This document shows positions 1 through 6,032 of a stretch of DNA of 13,589 nt, piece by piece. Origin of the DNA: Planctomycetia bacterium (lineage in GTDB: Bacteria > Planctomycetota > Planctomycetia > Gemmatales > Gemmataceae). The stretch is taken from positions 1 through 13,589 of the forward strand of contig JAKEEV010000572.1 in the NCBI GenBank assembly GCA_022616395.1. The letters are read 5' to 3'. The translations under genes were made by a program, and so were the position numbers. The notes under the pieces were generated by a model that was not told the DNA's origin, searched no databases, and worked only from the letters and a program-made list of their open reading frames with translations. Positions within the stretch are counted from its first letter, which is position 1, and each line of letters starts with the position of its first letter.

Positions 1-13
1 TGGCTCCGTTCAT
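1..13 (-). CDS. First codons of an unidentified downstream gene (partial)
   Basis: An ATG at 13-11 overlaps the TGA stop of the preceding small gene in the ATGA arrangement typical of coupled genes, and reads M-N-G-A before the window ends. Nothing can be said about the product. The same kind of overlap joins two other genes of this operon, which is the only support. Confidence 0.25.
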
Positions 14-222
14 CGACTTTCGGTCCTCATCATTTCAAGGATGTCTTGCAAGGCGTAATGCTCTGCGAGTTCCCGGGGCATCCCTCCCGAGTATTCGCGG
101 ATCGCAGCGCGCTCTTCGTACAACTCCCTCCAGGCGGATGGCAGATCGCTCGGCGTCAGCTCGAGCGCGCGGCGAACGCGGGGACGGTCGTTGTCGAAGA
201 TTTGGTCGAGGTCGAGCAACAT
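10..222 (-). CDS. Small hypothetical protein of the mobile-element operon (70 aa)
   Basis: A 70-residue, charged, probably soluble and largely helical protein that I do not recognise; it has no signal peptide or membrane segment. The ATG at 222 is preferred to longer upstream starts because a GGGGGAA ribosome binding site lies a few bases before it and the extra upstream residues would be translated from the repeat-rich spacer. It begins LLDLDQIFDNDRPRVRRALE, then has an acidic/basic helical middle and ends in R-T-E-S-R. It is last in the visible series AlpA-like gene, replication protein, this gene, and its stop overlaps a possible next start. The position suggests an accessory role in the element, such as replication or its control; that is inference from context only. 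Confidence 0.6.
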   Translation of the reverse strand: MLLDLDQIFDNDRPRVRRALELTPSDLPSAWRELYEERAAIREYSGGMPRELAEHYALQDILEMMRTESR

Positions 223-279
223 CTGAGTTCCCCCTGGACGCGTGGACGCAATACGAAAAGGCCCAGAATCCTGGAGCGG

Positions 280-405
280 TTGTGTCCACGGGCGGTAATG
301 GACACAACATACACAACGCAACTGATGTCAGTTGCGTCCATTGTGTCCGAAACAACGATTGGGCGCAAACTCAGCAGCAATCCTAGCGTTTCTGCGTTGC
401 GTCCA
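280..405. repeat. Cluster of TGGAC(A/G)CAA motifs with an inverted repeat
   Basis: The nine-base motif TGGACACAA or TGGACGCAA occurs on the minus strand at 280-288, 332-340 and 397-405 (the last in the end of the replication gene), with an 8-of-9 copy at 341-349, and on the plus strand at 299-307. An 8-bp perfect inverted repeat (GCAACTGA and its complement, 318-325 and 328-335) lies between them, nested inside the outer pair 300-307/341-348. This fills most of the gap between the replication gene and the next small gene. It could be an iteron-like origin, an operator for the downstream gene, or a structured transcript; the sequence does not decide. No poly-T tract follows, so a simple terminator is less likely. 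Confidence 0.5.
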
Positions 406-2704
406 TGCGTTTGGCGAACTCCGAGAAGAGATTCTCTACGCTCGGAAGTAAATCTTCCCCGCTGTCTGGAGATTTGCCCGTGAGCTTCCACTTCGTCGCC
501 AAACGCCCGCGCCCTTGCTCGGTGATCGCCACTGCGCCTGCGTCATGTAAGTCAGAGAGCCAGCTCGCAGCCGACGACTTCGAGACCTTCAATTGTTTCG
601 CGATTCCTTTTGAGGTGAACTCGTCGTGTGGAGGAAGCTTTTTGAGGAACGCCAGAGCCGATTCGGTGAGACCGCCACCAAGCGATTGGGCGAACGGCTT
701 GACGATAAGCCTGCGCGCCAAGTGGTAATCCCGCGCGTCTGCGAGGATCGCGCTATCTTTCCCGATTCCGCGCTGTCGGTAATGCAGTAATGCAGATGCC
801 TGGACTAGGGCGAGCAGTTGCGGAAACGCTCGCCGAACTTCAACACGTTCGCAGTTGAATTCAGCAGCCAAGCGATCAGACCACGGCACGCGGACTGCGA
901 AGCGGGGGAGCCTCCTCTGGAGTGTGTGATGCACGCGGATAATGCTGTTTGTGTCCTCGCTCTCGCCAACTTGGCGCTCTGCCAGAGCGCAGATGATTCG
1001 CTTGGTCTGTGCGGGCGTCTCGTCAGTTTGCAACAAGAGGCAGCGGTTCGCGTCTTCCTCGAAGATGTTGGTCAATGTCGTCGTTTCGGTAAACGCGATT
1101 GGTCCCTCTTGCTCGATGGCCTGCGTCTCGATCTCATTGCCGATCTTCAGGGGCATCAACTTCGAGAGCCGGCCACTCGCAAGCATCTCACGTAGCGCGC
1201 GTGTCGCCTCTGCTCGCTCGTCGTCTTCCAGGCGGGATCGTTCACCGGCGACCACCCACTTGTGCTGGAGGCTACCCGGCTTCATGTGGAACAACGCTTG
1301 CGGCGTCATCTGGGTCGCATGGATGATCTCTTCTGGCGGAAAGAGGGACGCCACCTTTTCGACCGTGTACGATTTGCCAGACGACGATGAACCCCGGATG
1401 ATGCCGGCCAGCGGGCGGGGGAGTAAACGGGAGACGCCGATCAGATAGACGGTTGCGACTAACTCTCGCTCTCCTGCCACGCCCAGCGCTGCGACATCAT
1501 CGCACACACGCCCGATGAGTTCCGGGCTATTCAGAATCGCGTTTGCCTCGTCGCTGATGTCTTGCGGCGTTCCGGCGAGCGGGTCAGAGGCACGTTCTGC
1601 GCCCTGCGTGGGCGCGTCTGTCGCGTCGGTCGCAGCGAACGCCATGAGGCGGGAGTCGAGCGTGTCGCGGTCGATGCCAGGATACTTCGAGGTAATCACG
1701 TCGAGGAACTTCTCACGGGCAGAAGCGCTAGACAAGTCGAGCTTGTCCACGAACACCGCGTTCCCATCGAGCTTGATGGTTACCTTGTGTTTCTTGCCTT
1801 CTCGGTCTGCTGTCACTTCCAGCGCGCCGCTATCGGTCGCGTTCACGTCAATCCCCCCTGTGCTGATTTCGAGTCGCCGTGGGGCGGCAGCAGAAATGAG
1901 TTGTTCCACGTCTTCGCGGGTCGCTCCGGTTCCGATCCAGTCGCGCACGTCCTTGTTGGCCTCCGGCGGGCTAATCACCCGCACGTCGCGGCAGTACAGC
2001 ACCAGCACGCGGGCCAGAGCTTCCGCACCGCGAACGCCCGGTTCGTCGTTGTCGCGAACTATCACGACGCGGCCCGGCTTCCGGGCACGCATCAAGGCGA
2101 CGATGTGCGCTGTTCCGCCCGTGCAGGACGGCCGCCCGACAGTGTTCAGAAATCCAATGGAATGCGCTGCTATCGCGTCGGTCGTGCCTTCAGTAATGAG
2201 CATTACGTCGTCAGTAGAAAGCGAGTTGGGTAGGAAAAGCGATTCCCGTCCACTCTTCACGCTGAACTTAATGCCGTCCAACCGCCGGAGTCGGATGCCG
2301 GTGACTTTGCGGGTGGTCGGGTTGGTCATGGGGAACGTCCACGCGGGATAGCTGGCAGCCCATCCCGCTCCGTAGGCGTTCAGGCATGCCACAGTCACAC
2401 GCAGTTCTTCTGCGAACGCGGTCAGACGCTCCATAGTCGCTGCGTGCTGAAATTGCGTCGCGAGCGCGGTTAAGTCTGGCGGTGCAGTGCGAATCGGCAG
2501 AACCACGCGACGAGGTTCTCGTCGTCGCTGCGTGTCAGTGAGCCTGTGCAGGTATCCGGCATCGCCACAACGCTTCTGCGATTCGGTACGCGGACAGATT
2601 GCGGCGCTCCCATCAGCCGCGACAAGGCACCAGTCGGATTTGCCGCACACCGGGCAAGTAAGCTCGCGATTCACACGAAGCCACTTCGTTTCGGTCGGGG
2701 TCAT
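383..2704 (-). CDS. Zinc-finger/TOPRIM/P-loop replication protein (primase-helicase type) of a mobile element
   Basis: A 773-residue multidomain protein of the kind phages and integrative elements use to start their own replication. A zinc-binding module has C17, C20, C26 and C37. Residues about 80-165 match the segment that precedes TOPRIM in such primases (a G-I-R-L-R-R-L-D-G-I-K-F region near 136-147). TOPRIM spans about 166-260, with E172 in T-E-G and D218/D220 in D-N-D as metal ligands. After an unrecognised beta-rich stretch (about 280-365) comes an ATPase domain: Walker A GSSSSGKS at 438-445, a probable Walker B acidic residue at E488, a T-E-T-T-T segment near 539-543, and a C-terminal winged helix at about 676-745. 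Primer synthesis and duplex opening are inferred from these domains. The ATG overlaps the AlpA-like stop by 4 bases, and an AGGGGAAG site precedes it, so the two are translationally coupled. The helicase family of the ATPase is unsure. Confidence 0.85.
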   Translation of the reverse strand: MTPTETKWLRVNRELTCPVCGKSDWCLVAADGSAAICPRTESQKRCGDAGYLHRLTDTQRRREPRRVVLPIRTAPPDLTALATQFQHAATMERLTAFAEELRVTVACLNAYGAGWAASYPAWTFPMTNPTTRKVTGIRLRRLDGIKFSVKSGRESLFLPNSLSTDDVMLITEGTTDAIAAHSIGFLNTVGRPSCTGGTAHIVALMRARKPGRVVIVRDNDEPGVRGAEALARVLVLYCRDVRVISPPEANKDVRDWIGTGATREDVEQLISAAAPRRLEISTGGIDVNATDSGALEVTADREGKKHKVTIKLDGNAVFVDKLDLSSASAREKFLDVITSKYPGIDRDTLDSRLMAFAATDATDAPTQGAERASDPLAGTPQDISDEANAILNSPELIGRVCDDVAALGVAGERELVATVYLIGVSRLLPRPLAGIIRGSSSSGKSYTVEKVASLFPPEEIIHATQMTPQALFHMKPGSLQHKWVVAGERSRLEDDERAEATRALREMLASGRLSKLMPLKIGNEIETQAIEQEGPIAFTETTTLTNIFEEDANRCLLLQTDETPAQTKRIICALAERQVGESEDTNSIIRVHHTLQRRLPRFAVRVPWSDRLAAEFNCERVEVRRAFPQLLALVQASALLHYRQRGIGKDSAILADARDYHLARRLIVKPFAQSLGGGLTESALAFLKKLPPHDEFTSKGIAKQLKVSKSSAASWLSDLHDAGAVAITEQGRGRLATKWKLTGKSPDSGEDLLPSVENLFSEFAKRMDATQKR

Positions 2705-2952
2705 TGCTTCCCCTTCCGCGACTTTTCCCAGGTCAACCGATCAGGACACCCGGCCGCGATCCACGCCAAGATGGTCTCACGATGCCAACGAGACAGCCGA
2801 CCGAGCTTCATCGCTGGAGGCATCTGCCCGGCATCCTGGAGCCGGGTGACATGGCGCGTGCTGCACCCAAGCAACTTCGCCACGGCTTTCACATCAATCA
2901 GCACCGGCTCGGCGGTGTTCGCTGGTTGGGATTCCGTCATCTGCTTCGCCAT
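2701..2952 (-). CDS. AlpA/excisionase-like helix-turn-helix DNA-binding protein
   Basis: An 83-residue protein with a MerR/excisionase-type helix-turn-helix at about residues 21-70: V-K-A-V-A-K-L-L-G-C-S-T-R-H-V as the paired helices, then the M-K-L-G-R-L-S-R-W wing and a final R-E-T-I-L-A-W-I helix. Small proteins of this fold act as recombination directionality factors or as transcription activators in phages, satellites and integrative elements. The ATG at 2952 is chosen because a GGTGAAG-type ribosome binding site lies just upstream; an in-frame extension to 3006 has no such site. It heads the replication operon and overlaps the next gene by 4 bases. Whether it acts as excisionase, replication regulator or both cannot be told, because no integrase is in the window. 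Confidence 0.8.
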   Translation of the reverse strand: MAKQMTESQPANTAEPVLIDVKAVAKLLGCSTRHVTRLQDAGQMPPAMKLGRLSRWHRETILAWIAAGCPDRLTWEKSRKGKQ

Positions 2953-2981
2953 GTCTTCACCTTCACCGTTTGAGGTTCTCC

Positions 2982-2997
2982 GCCCGGCGCTCCGGGC
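2982..2997. promoter_or_regulatory. GC hairpin in the leader of the AlpA-like gene
   Basis: GCCCGG and CCGGGC flank a 4-base loop, 30 bases upstream of the AlpA-like ATG. If the transcript starts further upstream this forms a six-pair all-GC stem close to the ribosome binding site and could tune translation. The effect is inference. Confidence 0.3.
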
Positions 2998-3022
2998 AAG
3001 GGTCATTCACAGTCACAACTGT

Positions 3023-3074
3023 TCAAAACTTTTGAGGAACTTGCTCACGCTGTATGTCTGGGAACGTCCCAGAC
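3023..3074. promoter_or_regulatory. Two palindromes upstream of the AlpA-like gene (candidate operators)
   Basis: TCAAAA-C-TTTTGA (3023-3035) and GTCTGGGA-ACG-TCCCAGAC (3056-3074) are perfect dyads with odd centres, about 70 and 105 bases before the AlpA-like start. Dyads of this size in front of the first gene of an element operon fit binding sites for a dimeric regulator. I see no clear -35/-10 pair, and no repressor gene is in the window. Confidence 0.35.
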
Positions 3075-3262
3075 GCCAAAGGCCACGATTGCCACACCGA
3101 GGCTACTTCCTACCCGAAGCCCACTTGCTCACTTTGTCGAAGCCAGTCAGTCCGACGCAAATCGAGGGTGCTCCTGATTGCTCGCAGAGCACTGAGCCAG
3201 AGCCACTCGTGAGCGAATCCACGGTACTCGGTACAACTCGCTCACTTGCCCACCCTGGCGAA

Positions 3263-3553
3263 AGAGGTTGCCCGGAGTAAACCCCGGACTTGTTCCGATC
3301 ACTCCTGCCCGACCCCGGCAGCATGGCATTCAGGGTTGCCTGTCTGCCACGCTGCCTTCAGGGTCTCGTTGGTCAGAACACCATCCTTGCGGGGACAGGT
3401 CAGGTTCTGCGGAGCCTCTGGAGGGCTAATGGCAGAACCGCCATTTCTGCTCGAACTCCGCCCTCGCACCCGTGGCTCAAGGCTCCAGCATGGGGCCTAC
3501 GCGGGGCCAGTTTCGGAGCGCGAAGGAATTTTTTTGCCAGAGGTTGCCCGGAG
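3263..3553. repeat. 15-bp direct repeat bounding a 261-bp non-coding segment
   Basis: AGAGGTTGCCCGGAG occurs exactly at 3263-3277 and 3539-3553, in the same orientation and 276 bases apart. The flanks of the two copies differ. It could be the scar of a small insertion or a recombination site at the edge of the integrated element; neither copy lies in a gene. Confidence 0.4.
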
Positions 3554-3629
3554 GGAAGAGGAGTCGTCAGCCCGTGGCTGAAGGGCACTGTAACTGCGTG
3601 AAAATGCCTGAAACGAAGTGGAAACGAGA

Positions 3630-3670
3630 ACGCCTCGCGTTCCGGTGATCTTCACCGAGAACCGAGGCGT
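3630..3670. other. Strong stem-loop (19-base arms, 3-base loop) in non-coding DNA
   Basis: The arms begin and end ACGCCTCG / CGAGGCGT, with an inner CGGTGA-TCT-TCACCG and a GTTC/GAAC block between them. One unpaired base on each side gives 18 pairs in a 41-base structure. No T-run follows on either strand, so an ordinary intrinsic terminator is doubtful. Alternatives are a structured RNA, a recombination site at the element border, or a dispersed palindromic repeat. Confidence 0.45.
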
Positions 3671-3906
3671 CGGAATAAAATGGAACAAAACGGAATGGAA
3701 ACCGCGTTTCCAGCCCGTGAGTGAGTGTTAGTCCTCAGTGCGGGCGTCTACACTGTCCTGGCTGTTCAGCCGATCCAGTACCCAGCGCACCACCGATCCG
3801 AATCGACTGCGCGCTTCTCGGTCGGCTCCGGGATGAAGTCGTGGCCTTCTGGGCGAGCCGCAACATGATCCTCACCAACTCACAGTTTCGAGAGTAGGAA
3901 CCCACC

Positions 3907-4380
3907 ATGTCCACCGAGAAAGAGCCGTGGTTCGTGGCCGACAGGAGCGAGGCACTCGCCGGTCTGTTGTTGACCTCCCGGAACGATGTCCGCGTCCGCA
4001 GCGAGCAAAAACAGGATGACGGCGCGGATTTCTTCCTGGAAATCAACAAGGGAGAAGACCTGTCAACTCGCCTTTTCGTCGTTCAAGTGAAGGGCACCGC
4101 CTCGACGGATCAGACCGACTGGACGAAGACGGCTAAACAACTCTTTCGGCCTGCCGGAAGCCAGATTTACCTGCCGGCTTGCGTCTTCGTGATTAACGTC
4201 CGGGACAATCGCGCCGCCTACGCTTGGCTGGCCGAACCTCTGGTGCAGGAGAAGAGTGCCAAGTTGCAATTCCACGAGACTGGCTCGTTTCACGATCTCA
4301 ATGAATCGGCCGTGAACGAGATTGTTGATCGCGTCAATGCGTGGTATGACGCCTTACCTCACCAACTCCAGCCCGCGTGA
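3907..4380 (+). CDS. DUF4365-like protein with PD-(D/E)XK-type motifs
   Basis: A 157-residue soluble protein. Its core resembles DUF4365, a family that contains the PD-(D/E)XK nuclease-type fold: G-A-D at 39-41 supplies D41, E45 lies on the same strand, and Q60-V-K62 forms the second half of the motif (V-V-Q-V-K-G). E14, in the first helix, could complete the site. Its substrate is unknown; proteins of this type often sit among restriction and other defence genes, which fits the neighbouring hsd operon. An AGGAA site six bases before the ATG supports the start. It is the only clear plus-strand gene in the window and runs convergently towards the five-module gene, with about 100 bp between their stops. 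Family assignment is by motif pattern only, so another nuclease-fold family is possible. Confidence 0.75.
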   Translation: MSTEKEPWFVADRSEALAGLLLTSRNDVRVRSEQKQDDGADFFLEINKGEDLSTRLFVVQVKGTASTDQTDWTKTAKQLFRPAGSQIYLPACVFVINVRDNRAAYAWLAEPLVQEKSAKLQFHETGSFHDLNESAVNEIVDRVNAWYDALPHQLQPA

Positions 4381-4400
4381 ACCGCCCATTCGCGTCGCCG

Positions 4401-4454
4401 TCACAACTCCCCCGCGAACGCCTGGGCCAGCACCGAACTCCGCGCGCTGGTCAT
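4401..4454 (-). pseudogene. Relic of an hsdS 3' end (copy A)
   Basis: On the minus strand this reads A-R-S-S-V-L-A-Q-A-F-A-G-E-L-stop, matching the end of the hsdS product (P-S-V-L-N-R-A-F-A-G-E-L) and the usual C-terminus of type I specificity subunits. The nucleotides 4403-4418 (ACAACTCCCCCGCGAA on the plus strand) are identical to the hsdS end at 6035-6050. No further hsdS sequence is visible upstream of it. It lies between the convergent stops of the DUF4365-like gene and the five-module gene. Confidence 0.55.
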
Positions 4455-4481
4455 CGCCTACCACAGCACCATTTGACGCGG

Positions 4482-5498
4482 CTACTGTCGCTTGGCGGTT
4501 TGCTGATTCGTCGGCCGCTGGCCGGGAGGGAACACTTTCAACACACACCCCCGCTTGCGGAGGCGAGATGCCCGATTTTGGACGGTCTGGTGGCCGACCC
4601 CCAGTGCGGATGCGACCTCGGCCGGTGACTGGGAAGCGTTCCACAGCGCCACGAACTCCTCCGTGGTCTCCTGGAGCCGAATGACGACCACAGAGGGGAG
4701 TTGTTTGAGGCTGGTTCCCTTGCTCTGAATCCGGTCGGCCTGGCTCCTGGCGGCGGGGGGAGACTTTCCCATTCGCTCCGCGGCTTCCTCGATGGTGGCT
4801 GAAGCGTTCCAGATGGCCGCGAATGCAGCCGCCTTGGCACCCTGATTCTTCTCGAGGAACTGCTTCAGTTCCAGCCCTTCCCGCCGGTAGCCCCACGCCA
4901 TCGTGCGAGCCGCGTGGGGAGTCATCCTCATCTGCTTGGCCACCTCACCGACCGAGTCCGCGGCATTCCAGATCGCCACGAACTGGCCCGCATTCGGGCG
5001 GAGCTTGCGCCGGGTTTTGCGTGGTTTGCGCGGTGGGGGTTTCCGTTCGGCTTTCGGTCGGGGCTTCCGGCCGCGTCGGAACTTCTTGAGTACCACTCCA
5101 CAATTCCGGAGATAAAACGCTCGCGCGGAGGCCTGCAGGGTCGTGATCCCGAGTTGGGACGCGACCTCGCCGACCGAGGCAGCGCCATTCCACGTCGTCA
5201 CGAACTCCGCCGCGACCGGGAGGAGTCGAACCCCTGAAGTGGGTTGCTGGTCTTGTTCCGGTTCGGGGTTCGGTTCGGGCGTCGGTTCGAGCAGGCGGCG
5301 GCCGCGCGGGAAACTCTTCAGTTGCACCCCACATTTTCGGAGGAAAAACGCTCGCAAGTGAGCACTCCTGGTCGTGATCCCCAGTTGAGTGGCCGCATCC
5401 GCGATGGTCGGGGCAGAGTTCCACGCTGTCTCGAACTGCTCGCTCGACGCCAGTTGATCGCCGGCGGGTTTGGGGGGCGCGATGCCGTCAGTCGCCAT
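4482..5498 (-). CDS. Protein of five tandem helix-turn-helix-like modules
   Basis: A 338-residue protein made almost wholly of five copies of one module of about 45 residues, at roughly 22-68, 99-144, 173-217, 226-270 and 282-327. The consensus is F-x3-W-N-x-A-x-S-x2-E-V-A-x-Q-L-G-I-T, then a second helix with A-R-A-x3-R, ending G-x2-L-K-x-F. The invariant W-N falls at 26, 103, 177, 230 and 286. Each module has the two-helix pattern of a sigma-like or winged helix-turn-helix with a basic end. Linker 1 is rich in Pro/Glu (70-86); linker 2 (140-168) is very basic, rich in K, R and P. DNA binding is therefore likely, but no function is known to me. GGGAG six bases before the ATG supports the start. 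It lies between two hsdS-end relics. The modules differ enough to suggest divergence rather than recent amplification. Confidence 0.75.
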   Translation of the reverse strand: MATDGIAPPKPAGDQLASSEQFETAWNSAPTIADAATQLGITTRSAHLRAFFLRKCGVQLKSFPRGRRLLEPTPEPNPEPEQDQQPTSGVRLLPVAAEFVTTWNGAASVGEVASQLGITTLQASARAFYLRNCGVVLKKFRRGRKPRPKAERKPPPRKPRKTRRKLRPNAGQFVAIWNAADSVGEVAKQMRMTPHAARTMAWGYRREGLELKQFLEKNQGAKAAAFAAIWNASATIEEAAERMGKSPPAARSQADRIQSKGTSLKQLPSVVVIRLQETTEEFVALWNASQSPAEVASALGVGHQTVQNRASRLRKRGCVLKVFPPGQRPTNQQTAKRQ

Positions 5499-5669
5499 GG
5501 GATACTCCCGTCACTTCGGACCGCGCCTCTTGCGGAGACTCAGCACCCAGGCACCGGGCCGTGGTCGCGGCGAGTTGGGCCGCGTCATGCGGATACGCAC
5601 CAGTGTAGCAGCCCGACTCGCTCTGTACATCACCCTTCAAAGCAACATACCGACCCGTGCGAGAGTTTG

Positions 5670-5708
5670 CCCGCGAACGCCCGGTTCAGCACGCTCGGCA
5701 GCAGCGCG
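5670..5708 (-). pseudogene. Relic of an hsdS 3' end (copy B)
   Basis: These 39 bases match the hsdS 3' end at 6043-6081 with two differences. In frame on the minus strand they read A-L-L-P-S-V-L-N-R-A-F-A-G, against the same residues in HsdS, then diverge (K-L-S-H-G...) to a TGA at 5632-5630. The similarity starts abruptly at A-L-L-P-S; upstream of this the frame is unrelated to HsdS. The close nucleotide match points to a recent duplication or a recombination event rather than an old paralogue. Confidence 0.6.
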
Positions 5709-5888
5709 GCGAGACTGCCCCTCCCCGTACACCCCCCTGTTTTCTGGGCGCTCACTTCATCCTATGTTTCGTGGGGTTTGCTGTGTTTGGATGAGGGCCA
5801 GGTGGCCTTTATGACGAGCAAACCCTGCTTTTCATGGGACTTATTAAGGCCGCTGCCCGGCCCTTTCGTCCCCTCTCGGTTCCTTGAC

Positions 5889-5906
5889 CCCCGGCGGATG
5901 CCGGGG
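5889..5906. terminator. GC stem-loop downstream of hsdS (possible terminator)
   Basis: CCCCGGC-GGAT-GCCGGGG forms a 7-bp all-GC stem with a 4-base loop about 127 bases past the hsdS stop. No T-tract follows on the minus strand, so termination is only a possibility. Confidence 0.3.
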
Positions 5907-6032
5907 TGTGGACCTTACTATCCAATTGTGCGCTATAAGTGTACGGAAGTCAAGTACATAAGCCGATTTCCCCGGTGCCGCTTCGGGCGCATCGATCCCG
6001 GACGCAAGCGGATCAACCCGATTGCGGATGAG

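Larger units (their letters stand above)
2953..3906. other. Gene-poor interval of about 950 bp between the element operon and the defence genes
   Basis: No reading frame here has a good ribosome binding site, a recognisable motif or convincing codon use; the frames of 60-110 codons on both strands overlap one another. Besides the leader structures it holds a 15-bp direct repeat (3263-3277 and 3539-3553), a strong stem-loop (3630-3670) and, near 3600-3710, a purine-rich stretch with recurring G-G-A-A words. A 58-codon frame (3721-3897) ends just before the ribosome binding site of the next gene and could be a decayed gene end, without further support. I found no tRNA. The interval may hold the element's end, which is inference. 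Confidence 0.5.
5499..6032. other. Intergenic segment of 534 bp between the five-module gene and hsdS
   Basis: No gene is convincing here; long plus-strand frames cross it but run opposite to the genes on either side. It holds a second hsdS-end relic (5670-5708) and a GC stem-loop (5889-5906). The bases between the relic and the true hsdS end, about 335 bp, show no recognisable coding remnant. Confidence 0.5.

Noticed and set aside
2028..2043. 16 bases equal to part of hsdS-end relic B
   Set aside because: They lie in the conserved TOPRIM part of the replication gene, reading E-P-G-V-R-G in another frame from the relic; best explained as chance in GC-rich DNA.
1515..2351. Open plus-strand frame of 278 codons
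   Set aside because: Antisense of the TOPRIM/P-loop gene; Ser/Arg-rich without recognisable domains.
3103..3601. Several overlapping frames of 60-111 codons
   Set aside because: They overlap on both strands, lack convincing ribosome binding sites and show no motif; treated as non-coding.
3630..3670. Stem-loop as a Rho-independent terminator
   Set aside because: No T-tract follows on either strand and no gene ends nearby.
3721..3897. 58-codon plus-strand frame ending just before the DUF4365-like gene
   Set aside because: GTG start without a ribosome binding site, unusual composition at its beginning; only its last 25 residues look protein-like, which is not enough to call a gene.
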